This document shows, piece after piece, positions 9,258-17,588 of a stretch of 64,000 nucleotides of DNA. This stretch comes from Gammaproteobacteria bacterium (lineage in GTDB: Bacteria > Pseudomonadota > Gammaproteobacteria > Steroidobacterales > Steroidobacteraceae): contig JAQGOG010000210.1 of assembly GCA_028293765.1 (NCBI GenBank), forward strand, positions 1-64,000, given 5' to 3'. Below the pieces are notes generated by a model that saw nothing but the letters and a program-made list of their open reading frames with translations, had not been told where the DNA came from and ran no database searches. Every line of letters starts with the position of its first letter. The first letter of the stretch is position 1. Made by a program: the position numbers and the translations under genes.

Positions 9258-10543
9258 GGCCGTACTCCATTCCAGCGGCCGGTCAACGCGGCAGCGATGC
9301 AATCCGTCGTCGAGCCGAACCAGCCCTGGATGCCCATGATCGCCGGCAGATAGTGCGTCTGCTTGGCCGAGTCCAGCGCGGCGACCTTCGTGCCCGGTGG
9401 AATCGCCTGCGCGATTGACGAGCAGGTGTCGGTCAGCAGCGCGCCGCCCGCCGCACGGATGATCTTCGTGTATCCCAGCGCGTCCGCCTCGCTCTTGACG
9501 GCGCGTGAGGTGAAGACCCAGAGGTTGCAGTTTCCGCTGATCCGTTTGCCCTCCAGAAGCCTGGCGATCTCCTGGAGCTGCTCGAGGGCGGCATGTGGGC
9601 AACCCAACATCACGAAATCGACATTGGGATCGCTGGCCTTGGAGTTGAGCTCGTCATAGGTGCGGCGCTGCTCGGCTTTTCCGTACGTCAGCACTTCGAG
9701 CGGCTTGCGTGACCCGAGTGCCTTGTCGAGCGTGTCCGCTTCCGGCGTGATGCCTTCGAGGTGGTACATCTCGACACCACCGGAAGAGGCCGCCGCGGCA
9801 CCGAAGTGTTTGTGGCGGATGAGATCGGGCCGGCTGAAGCGGCCCGTGAGCACGGGGATGCGCTCCTGCACCGTGGCGCCGGTGAAGTACCCCAGCATTC
9901 CCCAGTCCATCATGCTCTCGACATCGATCTCGACCTGGATGTGGTGACTGGCGAAGCGGTTCTCGTCCCGGTGGAAGCCCCAGTCCGGAATCTTCCCCGT
10001 CAACATCGCGGAGCTCGTGCTCTCCCGGCCTTCGGTGTTCGTCCGTGCCCCGAGCACGGAGTTGCAGTAAACGACCGCCGACGATTCCATCCAGGCGCAG
10101 TGCTCGCCGTGCTTCGGTACATTCCCCGCCAGGTAGGGCGTGCAGGTCTTCAGGATCTTGATGCCACGGCCGGCGGAGGCCGCCTCGCTGCTCTGGCTCA
10201 TCCGCAGCGCGTCGGCGGTCTTGCCGAGCGTCTGCCACCCCTCCGCATCGACGCCACCCTGGAGCGCACAGGAGTTCACCATCATGCGTGGCACTTCGAC
10301 TACCTCGTCACTGTCGAGATCGAAGCGGGAATAGATGATGTCGTAGGCGTCGTCGCCGGTTGCCTTGTAGTAGTCGAGCAGCACGGGGGCGAAATAGCCC
10401 GGTACGCCCGCCACGTTCGTGGTGTCGACAAAGCGCTCGCAGTTCAGGGCTTCGCCGTAGCGGACGAGAAGCTCCATGGCTTTCTGCTTCGCCTTGCCCT
10501 CGCGACCATTGAGCATGGCTTGTTCACTGTCAGTGAGTTTCAT
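9254..10543 (-). CDS. Aconitase X catalytic subunit
   Basis: 429 residues, the catalytic part of aconitase X (DUF521). Visible signatures are KTCTPYLAGNVPKHGEH (about residue 132), ESSAVVYCNSVLGARTN (154-169), a GFHRDENRFASHH segment, VMLGCPHAALEQL and TDTCSSIAQ. Cys134, Cys315 and Cys374 sit in the three contexts conserved in the family and are the likely iron-sulfur ligands. Known members dehydrate cis-3-hydroxy-L-proline in bacteria or phosphomevalonate in archaea; this one could use another hydroxy acid, given the FAD oxidoreductase and IlvD/Edd dehydratase beside it. It is 25 bases downstream of the FAD oxidoreductase gene in the same operon. Confidence 0.9.
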   Translation of the reverse strand: MKLTDSEQAMLNGREGKAKQKAMELLVRYGEALNCERFVDTTNVAGVPGYFAPVLLDYYKATGDDAYDIIYSRFDLDSDEVVEVPRMMVNSCALQGGVDAEGWQTLGKTADALRMSQSSEAASAGRGIKILKTCTPYLAGNVPKHGEHCAWMESSAVVYCNSVLGARTNTEGRESTSSAMLTGKIPDWGFHRDENRFASHHIQVEIDVESMMDWGMLGYFTGATVQERIPVLTGRFSRPDLIRHKHFGAAAASSGGVEMYHLEGITPEADTLDKALGSRKPLEVLTYGKAEQRRTYDELNSKASDPNVDFVMLGCPHAALEQLQEIARLLEGKRISGNCNLWVFTSRAVKSEADALGYTKIIRAAGGALLTDTCSSIAQAIPPGTKVAALDSAKQTHYLPAIMGIQGWFGSTTDCIAAALTGRWNGVRP

Positions 10544-10568
10544 CGTGAGGTCCCGTCGCCGGCGGCGC

Positions 10569-11864
10569 TCAGTCCTTCCGCTCCAGGTTGTCGTAGAGGC
10601 GCTTCTGCAGCTTCGACAGTTCGATGTCGTGGACGGAGCCCGTTCGGGCGAGATCCAACGCGTGCGCCGCCGCCGTACCCATCGCGATGCAGGGGCCCAT
10701 CACACGGATAGCCGACAGCGCATGCGAGTCCGCATCCACACAACGGCCGGCAACCACGATGTTGTCAGCGTCCGCGGGCACCATGCAGCTCAGTGGAATG
10801 TAGTAGACGTGATTGTCGGGAAACTGTTCCCAGTGGACGAGCTCCTTGGTGTCGTGCAGCTCGACCCACCACGCACAACGGGCAGCCGCATCGGCCGGAC
10901 GCGCGGCCTTGCGAATGTCGTCGACAGTGAGCTGGCGGGTGCCGACGATCCAGCGCGTCTGTCTGAGCCCGGGGTTGCCGTATACCCTTACTCTCGCATT
11001 GGCGAAAATGTTGGCATATTCCGCCCGCAGGAAGCTGATTATGGCATCCGCCTGGCGGCGGCCCTCGAACACCATCGTCGCGGTGGCGAGGGGGTTCACG
11101 GGGGTTTCGAAATGGTTGATGTTGGCAAGCATGAAGCTCTTGCCGGGGAAATGCATGAGCCAGCCGTCATGGCGCACGAGCCCGTACGCAGCGCCATGGG
11201 TCTTCAGACGTTTGCGGACATCCTCCATGTTCAGGTCTTTGACGGCCTCCAGGTCGTAGCCCTCGATGAGGAAGTTCAGCGAGCCGTACACCGGCGCTTC
11301 GGGCTCCCGCACCGGCAGTCCCGCCTCGAAGCACAGCGTTGCATCGCCTGAGGAGTCGATGAAGCCGTCGGCTTCCACTCGCAGTCCTCCGAAGCGCGTG
11401 GCGAAGTCGACGTGCTGCACGCGCCGATTCTTGAACGCTACGTCCGTGAGCACTGCGCCGACCACGGCCTTTATGCCTGCTGCCTCGATCTTGCTCTCCA
11501 TCCAGCGTCCGAGCCGCACCTCGTCGTATTGAAAAGTGACGGTCGAGCGATGCATGCGCAGGAGCGAGCCTTCAGCCGTCAGATCTCTGATCAGATCGTC
11601 GGCGATGCCGTGGGTGATCTGGTACGCCTGCGGCCCATGAGTGTAGAGCCCGATGAGAGTGCCGATGATGGAGCCGATGGCCTGGCCGCCGAGGGCCGGT
11701 GCGCCATCGACGATAACGACCTTACGCCCGAGTTTCGCGGCTTCCAGGGCCGCCGAGACACCGGAGATGCCCGCTCCGAGCACGCACAGATCGGCCTTGA
11801 CCGTCGTCAGGGTGCGCTCGCCGTTGCGGCGGGTCGTCCTGGTGGGAATCAATTCGGATGACAT
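10569..11864 (-). CDS. FAD-dependent oxidoreductase (FAD_oxidored type)
   Basis: 431 residues. An N-terminal dinucleotide-binding motif ADLCVLGAGISGVSAALEAA (from about residue 24) is followed by VIVDGAPALGGQAIGSIIGT, and a second FAD contact ADGFIDSSGDATLCFEAGLP lies in the middle. The C-terminal half has NIVVAGRCVDADSHALSAIR, typical of this FAD-dependent family. Members oxidise or reduce small organic acids and often sit beside sugar-acid or hydroxy-acid genes; the substrate cannot be read from sequence. It lies between the IlvD/Edd gene (16-base gap) and the aconitase X genes, so it probably catalyses one step of the same pathway. Confidence 0.82.
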   Translation of the reverse strand: MSSELIPTRTTRRNGERTLTTVKADLCVLGAGISGVSAALEAAKLGRKVVIVDGAPALGGQAIGSIIGTLIGLYTHGPQAYQITHGIADDLIRDLTAEGSLLRMHRSTVTFQYDEVRLGRWMESKIEAAGIKAVVGAVLTDVAFKNRRVQHVDFATRFGGLRVEADGFIDSSGDATLCFEAGLPVREPEAPVYGSLNFLIEGYDLEAVKDLNMEDVRKRLKTHGAAYGLVRHDGWLMHFPGKSFMLANINHFETPVNPLATATMVFEGRRQADAIISFLRAEYANIFANARVRVYGNPGLRQTRWIVGTRQLTVDDIRKAARPADAAARCAWWVELHDTKELVHWEQFPDNHVYYIPLSCMVPADADNIVVAGRCVDADSHALSAIRVMGPCIAMGTAAAHALDLARTGSVHDIELSKLQKRLYDNLERKD

Positions 11865-11880
11865 TCGTAAACGCCTCGCT

Positions 11881-13572
11881 TCATGTACGCTCCCCCTTGA
11901 TCAGCACCGCCCCGGTCGACATCGGCTGAACACTGCGCTGGTAGATTGAGAGATAACCTTTCGATTTGGGGAGCACTGCCGGTCCAAGGCGCGCGCGGCG
12001 CGCCGCCAGCTCTTCCGCCGGCACCTCCAGGTCGAGAATATGCCGGTCGACATCGATCGTGATGCGGTCGCCGTTCGCGACGAGGGACAACGGACCGCCG
12101 ACGGCCGCTTCCGGTGAGACCTCGGCGACGGAAAGCCCTTTGTTGCACAGGCCGGACAGCTGCCCGTCGCTTACGAACGCCACGTCATTCTGCAATCCCG
12201 CGGCATCCAGCGCGAATACCACGGCGGAGGCAGGTCCCGCCATGCCCGGGCCTCCCTTCGGTCCCATGCCCCGCACTACGAGAACGTGACCGCGTTTGAC
12301 GGCCCCGCGCGCGATGGCAGCCATTGCCTCGCTCCCGTTGTCGAATACCACCGCGGGTCCGGCGAAGCTCGATTGGCGGCCCTCGCCGCGCAGTCCGAGC
12401 TTTACGATGGCGCTGTCGGGCGCGAGTGAGCCGTGAAGAACGGTTATGGGCTGCTTATCGGAATAGGCGCGGTGCAGCGGCCGTATCACTTCCGGATCGT
12501 AAACGATCGCGGCGGCGATGTTCTCTCCGACAGTGTGCCCCGTGACGGTCAGGGCCTTCCGATCCAGCAGCGGCGCCAGCTGCTTCAGCAACGCCCGGGC
12601 GCCGCCGGCCGCCTCGAAGGCTTCGATCGTGTCGTTACCGTTCGGACGCACGGCGCTCAACACTGGCACCTGTGCGCCGAGCTCGTTAAAGAGGGCGAAG
12701 ATATCGAGGTCCACTCCCGCTTCCACCGCGGTGGCCTGGAGGTGCTTGATGCAGTTGATCGAGCCGCTCACGCTCAACACTGCCGCAACGGCATTCCTGA
12801 AGGCGCCTACGGTCAGGATGTCGCGCGGCTTGAGATCTTCCAGAACCATTGCGACGATGCGCCGGCCGGAGCGCCGTGCGTTCTCGATCATAGTCGGGCT
12901 ATTTGCCAGCACCGGAGCGCTACCCGGTAGCGACATGCCGAGCGCCTCGCACACGACGTGCATCGAGTTAGCCGTTGCCATCCCGGAGCACACGCCCGGA
13001 CCGCGGATTGCGTTGTTGCTCATTCCTTTGAGCGTTTCCTTCGAGAGCCTGCCGTAAGAGGCCTGCACAGAGCCGAGGAATACGTCCTCGATGTCTACGT
13101 GCTTGCCCTGGTATTCGCCGCTGGGCTGATAGCCGCCGATCACGAGAATGGTGGGTATGTTGAACCGTCCCGCAGCCATGAGGTGGGCGGGCGGCGTCTT
13201 GTCGCATGAGGAGAGGCAGACCATGCCGTCGAGCTGCGCCCCTTCGACCGCGATCTCAATGTCGTTCACGATCAGGTCGCGCGAGGCGAGGATGTACCCG
13301 CCGGCAGAGCCCGCACCGATGATGAAGTCGCTCGGAGCGGCGGTTCGGATTTCGAACGGCAGACCGCCCGCGGCACGGATCTCTTCCTTCACGATCTTCG
13401 CTATGCCATCGAGGTGGCTGAAGCAGATGGCGAGCTCGGAGGACGTATTCACGACCGCAATTTTCGGCTTCAGCATGTCCTCGTCGGAGAGCCCGAGCGC
13501 CTTCCACTGCGCACGGCGGGTACTCTCCCGAGGTGAGCCGGGCTCGAAATTACTGCGAAGGGTTTTTTTCAT
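11881..13572 (-). CDS. IlvD/Edd family dehydratase
   Basis: 563 residues from the ATG at 13572; the frame runs open further upstream but family similarity starts here. Cys50, Cys123 (in SSCDKTPPAHLMAAGR) and Cys195 (in GPGVCSGMATANSM) sit where this family binds its [2Fe-2S] cluster, and the CDK lysine is the expected Mg-binding lysine. The C-terminus has SDGQLSGLCNKGLSVAEVSP and GGPLSLVANGDRITIDVD. The family includes dihydroxy-acid dehydratase, phosphogluconate dehydratase and sugar-acid dehydratases. Because it sits in a catabolic cluster and its N-terminus differs from biosynthetic IlvD, I favour a sugar-acid or related hydroxy-acid substrate over branched-chain synthesis. Confidence 0.85.
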   Translation of the reverse strand: MKKTLRSNFEPGSPRESTRRAQWKALGLSDEDMLKPKIAVVNTSSELAICFSHLDGIAKIVKEEIRAAGGLPFEIRTAAPSDFIIGAGSAGGYILASRDLIVNDIEIAVEGAQLDGMVCLSSCDKTPPAHLMAAGRFNIPTILVIGGYQPSGEYQGKHVDIEDVFLGSVQASYGRLSKETLKGMSNNAIRGPGVCSGMATANSMHVVCEALGMSLPGSAPVLANSPTMIENARRSGRRIVAMVLEDLKPRDILTVGAFRNAVAAVLSVSGSINCIKHLQATAVEAGVDLDIFALFNELGAQVPVLSAVRPNGNDTIEAFEAAGGARALLKQLAPLLDRKALTVTGHTVGENIAAAIVYDPEVIRPLHRAYSDKQPITVLHGSLAPDSAIVKLGLRGEGRQSSFAGPAVVFDNGSEAMAAIARGAVKRGHVLVVRGMGPKGGPGMAGPASAVVFALDAAGLQNDVAFVSDGQLSGLCNKGLSVAEVSPEAAVGGPLSLVANGDRITIDVDRHILDLEVPAEELAARRARLGPAVLPKSKGYLSIYQRSVQPMSTGAVLIKGERT

Positions 13573-13747
13573 CGGCTTACTCCGGCTCGTATCCGCCGAT
13601 GGTAGCCGCGCAACCCCGGGGCGAGAACCCGTCGTCCGGTGCGACCAGCCTTCGCATTTCACGAAAGACGCGGGTGCAACGGCGAGCGCAGCCGCGTACG
13701 TACGGATCGCCTCTCCCGTCAGCACCTCAGGGTGCGCAGCCGCGAAG

Positions 13748-14644
13748 TCATGCATCCCAGGGAGACAGCGGCTGCGTGCGTGACTTCAGGAACGCCACCA
13801 GCTCGCGCACGGCCGGTTTGTCCATTTTGATCCGGGGCACCAGCGCCTTCAGCCAATAGGTGGCCAGCGGAAAGCCGTCCAGCAGCAGCATGAGTCGACC
13901 CTCCCGCAGATCCTCGTCGACCAGATAACGCGGCAGGACCGCGACGCCGAGCCCGCGACGCGCGGCCTCACGGATCACGCGACCATCATTCGCATGGAAT
14001 CGCGATCGCACCTCGACGCTCAGGGCACCGCGCGGAGTCTCAAAGGGCCACGTAGTCCCGAATAGGACCGTGGTCAGACAGTCGTGGTCAACCAGATCGC
14101 CCGGGTGGCGCAGCTCGGGTCGTTCGCGCATGTAATCTGGAGCGCAGCAGAGCATCTGCGGGTACATGCACAGCGGTATGTCGACGACGTTGGGATATGA
14201 GGCGGCGCGTGCTCCCACCACCAGATCGAAGTTTTCCTCGAGCGGATTGACCGAGCGGTCCATCAATACGACTTCGAGCGTCACGGCCGGATGGCTGCAC
14301 TGAAATTCGCTGAACAGGCCTCCCAGGTACAGCGAGGTGATGGTCGTCGGGCCCTTCACCCGCAGATGCCCCTCGACGACGCCTTCGGCCTCGGAATTGA
14401 CGACCAGCAACTCGTCGAGCTCTGCGACCACACGCAGGAAGCGCGGCAGGAAGCGCTCGCCGGCCGCGGTAAGCGTCAACCCGCGGGTTGAGCGGAGGAT
14501 GAGACGGGTGTGCAGGCACTCCTCGAGGCGGGTGATCCGCTTCGTAACAACCGAAGGTGCCACGTCGAGCTCGCGCGCTGCGGCAGAAAAACTCCCGAGC
14601 CGGGCGACGACGAGGAACGCGTTGATGTTCAGGATCGTGTTAAT
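13748..14644 (-). CDS. LysR family transcriptional regulator with ATT start
   Basis: 298 residues if translation starts at the ATT at 14644-14642. From the first ordinary start codon (GTG at 14563) the protein would lose half of its DNA-binding domain. The upstream in-frame codons read NTILNINAFLVVARLGSF and then SAAARELD, exactly the LysR helix-turn-helix, after which the frame continues VAPSVVTKRITRLEE. No ATG, GTG or TTG exists between the upstream TAA and 14563, and an AGAG sequence lies 6 bases before the ATT. The C-terminal effector domain is normal (QMLCCAPDYM, GRVIREAARRGLGVAVLP). It is divergent from the TonB-dependent receptor gene and probably controls the aconitase X island. Confidence 0.85.
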   Translation of the reverse strand: MNTILNINAFLVVARLGSFSAAARELDVAPSVVTKRITRLEECLHTRLILRSTRGLTLTAAGERFLPRFLRVVAELDELLVVNSEAEGVVEGHLRVKGPTTITSLYLGGLFSEFQCSHPAVTLEVVLMDRSVNPLEENFDLVVGARAASYPNVVDIPLCMYPQMLCCAPDYMRERPELRHPGDLVDHDCLTTVLFGTTWPFETPRGALSVEVRSRFHANDGRVIREAARRGLGVAVLPRYLVDEDLREGRLMLLLDGFPLATYWLKALVPRIKMDKPAVRELVAFLKSRTQPLSPWDA

Positions 14645-14706
14645 AGCGTTCTCTTATCGCCCATGAAACAGGGGAATCGCGGTGTCGATCCACCGCTGGC
14701 GTGCGC

Positions 14707-14721
14707 TTCTCGTTGTGAGAA
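14707..14721. promoter_or_regulatory. Putative LysR binding site
   Basis: A perfect inverted repeat, TTCTC-N5-GAGAA, contains the T-N11-A spacing typical of LysR operators. It lies about 65 bases from the LysR start and about 140 bases from the TonB-dependent receptor start, in the divergent promoter region. The assignment is by pattern only. Confidence 0.5.
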
Positions 14722-14859
14722 AAGTGATCGCTCCATCCGTTGCGTTCTGTCCTTGCGGGGCCGGTGCTACTGTCCCTCCCAGCTGTTTTACGAAGGTCTC
14801 ACGTTGCCGCGGAGCAATTGCAGACGGCCCGTTTTCGCAGCCCTCAGGGGGATTCAGAC

Positions 14860-17346
14860 ATGATCGTATCGAAGCGTGTGACGTGCGCAAGCGCGCTGCA
14901 TTTCTGTCGCCTGTCCGCATCACCCGGCCCGGGGCTGGCGCTGGGCGCCCTGGCCGCCTGTCTGGGCCTCGCCGGCTCACCGGTCATCGCTCAGACCGCC
15001 GCCAGCGGGCAGTCCAGTTCGGCCGCGCCCGCGGAAGGACAACTCGAGGAAGTCACCGTAACGGCACGCTTCAGGGCTGAAAAGCTGCAGGAAACACCCC
15101 TTGCCATCACCGCCGTAACCGGGGACACGCTGGCCGCCCGTGGTGCGACAGATGTCACTAATCTGGCCGCGTTCGTGCCGAACGCGGTCATCTCTCCGCT
15201 CGGAGCCGGTTGGGGCGCGACGATCGCGGCCAGCATCCGCGGTGTCGGACTTTCCGACAACTCGCTTTCATTCGAGCCCGGCGTGCCGATTTATGTGGAC
15301 GGCGTGTACCTGGGCCGCCCGCAGGGCGCGATTCTGGACCTCCTCGATTTGGACCGCGTCGAGGTCTTGCGCGGGCCGCAAGGTACCTTGTTCGGCAAGA
15401 ACGCGGTCGGCGGCACCGTAAGCCTGATTTCGAAGAAGCCGACCGGAGACGGACACGGCTACGTCGATGTCGGATTGGGCGATTTTAATCGGCGCGACTT
15501 CCGCGGCGCGTGGGACGTCTCCGTAGTGCCGGACCAGTTATTCGCCCGCGTTTCCTTCTCGAGCAAACGCCACGACGGTTTCGTCGACGTGCTCGATTTT
15601 GAATGCGTCAACGGTGCCGGCGCCCTGGGCGCCGGTGGGCCGGGACTTCCGGCGCTGGGCCAGCCGGGAGTCAGGCTTGGCAGTGCCGTGACCAAGACGG
15701 ACTCGCGCGGCTGCGTCGTGGACCATCAGGGCAACGAGAACATGCAGTCGGCCCGGCTGGCGTTGCGCTATCTGGCAACCGATGCCCTCGAGGTGAACCT
15801 GGTCGGCGACTACACGCTGCAGAATCAGGAGGGGCCGCCCGATCAGTACACCTCGATCGACCCGAACAGCCTGTTCCCGAGCTTGTGGAACGCGGCGGTC
15901 TCGAAGCCGGTGTTCGGCATCAACTGGGACCAGCGCTTCCTGCCTCCCAGAAACTACACCAACTACGATGGCTACACCGATCCGCTGACCGGCCACCAGT
16001 TCCCGAATGTGAACGATATGACTGAGTGGGGCCTCGCGAACGTCATCAACTGGACGCTCGCCCCAACAGTGAACCTGAAGGCCGTCACGGCCTATCGGCG
16101 CTTCAGCAATTCGTTCGGCCGCAATTCCTCGGGCTCGCCGCTGCCGATCAACTACACGTGGGATACGAGCAACCACCGGCAGTTCAGCGAGGAAATCACT
16201 CTCACCGGCACGGCGGTGGAGAAGCTCGACTGGACCCTCGGCGGGTTTTACTACAATGCGAAGGACTCGAACCAGGGATTCTCGTCGTTGTTTCCGGACC
16301 TGGGCATTTTCGCGGCATCGAGCTTCGACGACTTCGATACGCAGACGACGAAGAACTACGCCGCCTTCGTGCACGGCGTCTATCACTTTACGGATAAGCT
16401 CAGTGGCACTGTTGGCGTGCGCTATACGTCGGACAAGAAGCACGCGGTCATCTTTCGCCAGGACTTCGCGGGCCTCGTGACTATTCCGCATACGCCGGTC
16501 GACGTCTCCGCCAGCAAGGTGTCGCCGAAAGTCAGCGTCGACTACCAGTTCACGCCGGACGTGCTCGGCTACCTCGAGTACTCGACGGGCTTCCGGGGTG
16601 GTGGCTTCGGCCCGCGTCCGAGCGATGCGTTCCAGGTGCGATCCTTCAAGGCAGAGGATCTGAAGACGACCGAGCTGGGCATCAAGAGCGAATGGTTCGA
16701 GCACCGCCTGCGCTGGAATTCGGCCGTTTTCTACAGCAAGTACACGAACCTGCAGGAAGGGTTCAACACCTCCGACCCGTTCGGCCAACCCTGGTTCAGC
16801 ACCGTCAACGTCGGCGCGTCGCGCATCTATGGCTTCGAAGCCGAGCTGCTCGCTGAGCCGATCAAGGGCCTGCAGCTGCAGGGCTCCTTCGGTTACCTCA
16901 ATTATAAGGTGACCGACGCGGGCGGGCCGATCGATCCAACAACCGGCCAGTCCTCGTTCGGCGTCTGTATCACGCACGCTGACGGCAGCGCCTGCGTCCC
17001 GCCGCGTTCTCCAAAATATACGGCTGGTTTCAGCGCGCAATACACCGCGACGGTTGGGAGCTCGGGCGCGACTCTCACGCTGCGCGGAGATACGACCTAC
17101 CAATCGGCCGTCTATTTCACGGATCTCACCTATACCGCGATACCGGGGCAGGCAGGCTATGCGCTCGTGAACGGCCGGCTGACCTGGGACTCGCCGGGGA
17201 GGGAGTGGTCCGTGTCGGCTTGGGGAACCAACCTTACCGATAAATTTTATTACAACGGCAAGCTGACCCTGCAAGTGCTCGGCTTCGAGGAGGGCAATCC
17301 CGGTGCGCCGCGGATGTGGGGAATCAATCTACGACGGAGTTTTTAA
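14860..17346 (+). CDS. TonB-dependent receptor
   Basis: 828 residues from the ATG at 14860, which has a strong purine-rich site (CAGGGGGAT) just upstream; the frame is open further back without support. A signal peptide (about residues 1-46, ending PVIAQ) is followed by a TonB-box-like LEEVTVTA stretch and a plug domain with IYVDGVYLGRPQGAILDLLD and VEVLRGPQGTLFGKNAVGG. The remainder is a beta barrel with alternating aromatic strands, ending in RRSF with a terminal Phe as outer-membrane proteins do. It resembles the receptors that import plant or aromatic compounds, oligosaccharides or siderophores. With the MFS gene downstream it is probably the outer-membrane entry route for the island's substrate. 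Confidence 0.93.
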   Translation: MIVSKRVTCASALHFCRLSASPGPGLALGALAACLGLAGSPVIAQTAASGQSSSAAPAEGQLEEVTVTARFRAEKLQETPLAITAVTGDTLAARGATDVTNLAAFVPNAVISPLGAGWGATIAASIRGVGLSDNSLSFEPGVPIYVDGVYLGRPQGAILDLLDLDRVEVLRGPQGTLFGKNAVGGTVSLISKKPTGDGHGYVDVGLGDFNRRDFRGAWDVSVVPDQLFARVSFSSKRHDGFVDVLDFECVNGAGALGAGGPGLPALGQPGVRLGSAVTKTDSRGCVVDHQGNENMQSARLALRYLATDALEVNLVGDYTLQNQEGPPDQYTSIDPNSLFPSLWNAAVSKPVFGINWDQRFLPPRNYTNYDGYTDPLTGHQFPNVNDMTEWGLANVINWTLAPTVNLKAVTAYRRFSNSFGRNSSGSPLPINYTWDTSNHRQFSEEITLTGTAVEKLDWTLGGFYYNAKDSNQGFSSLFPDLGIFAASSFDDFDTQTTKNYAAFVHGVYHFTDKLSGTVGVRYTSDKKHAVIFRQDFAGLVTIPHTPVDVSASKVSPKVSVDYQFTPDVLGYLEYSTGFRGGGFGPRPSDAFQVRSFKAEDLKTTELGIKSEWFEHRLRWNSAVFYSKYTNLQEGFNTSDPFGQPWFSTVNVGASRIYGFEAELLAEPIKGLQLQGSFGYLNYKVTDAGGPIDPTTGQSSFGVCITHADGSACVPPRSPKYTAGFSAQYTATVGSSGATLTLRGDTTYQSAVYFTDLTYTAIPGQAGYALVNGRLTWDSPGREWSVSAWGTNLTDKFYYNGKLTLQVLGFEEGNPGAPRMWGINLRRSF

Positions 17347-17356
17347 TCGGCTGAAA

Positions 17357-17384
17357 GTCGCCCGGGGCGCGTCGCCCGGGGCGC
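17357..17384. repeat. Short tandem repeat, 14 bp x 2
   Basis: GTCGCCCGGGGCGC occurs twice in tandem 10 bases after the receptor stop codon, followed by a partial third unit (GTAGCCCGCGTGC). The unit is nearly self-complementary and could form a GC hairpin, but no T-run follows. Confidence 0.55.
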
Positions 17385-17588
17385 GTAGCCCGCGTGCGTA
17401 GCCGGCGAAAAGCGGGCCTGTTGTGGTGGCCGGGCGCCGTCGGCAGGCTGGCGTTAACCGCGGGGATAAGGTGTACTTCCCGGGCGCGCCGTTTCGCGCA
17501 TCGCTGCTGAGATGGGAAGCGGGTAACGTGGCACCGTCGTGGGGAGTCGCCGGTGAGCATCAAGCGTAGCTTTGATTGAGGGGGCGGT

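Noticed and set aside
11881-13572. Biosynthetic dihydroxy-acid dehydratase (ilvD)
   Set aside because: The gene is in a catabolic operon with aconitase X and an FAD oxidoreductase, far from the ilv-leu operon, and its N-terminal and cluster motifs differ from standard IlvD.
14561-14563. GTG at 14563 as the LysR start
   Set aside because: It lies in the middle of the helix-turn-helix domain, whose first half is intact upstream in frame.
15538-17274. Reverse-strand open frame (578 codons) opposite the TonB-dependent receptor
   Set aside because: The forward frame is a complete receptor with signal peptide, plug and barrel; the reverse frame has no start context or recognisable domain.
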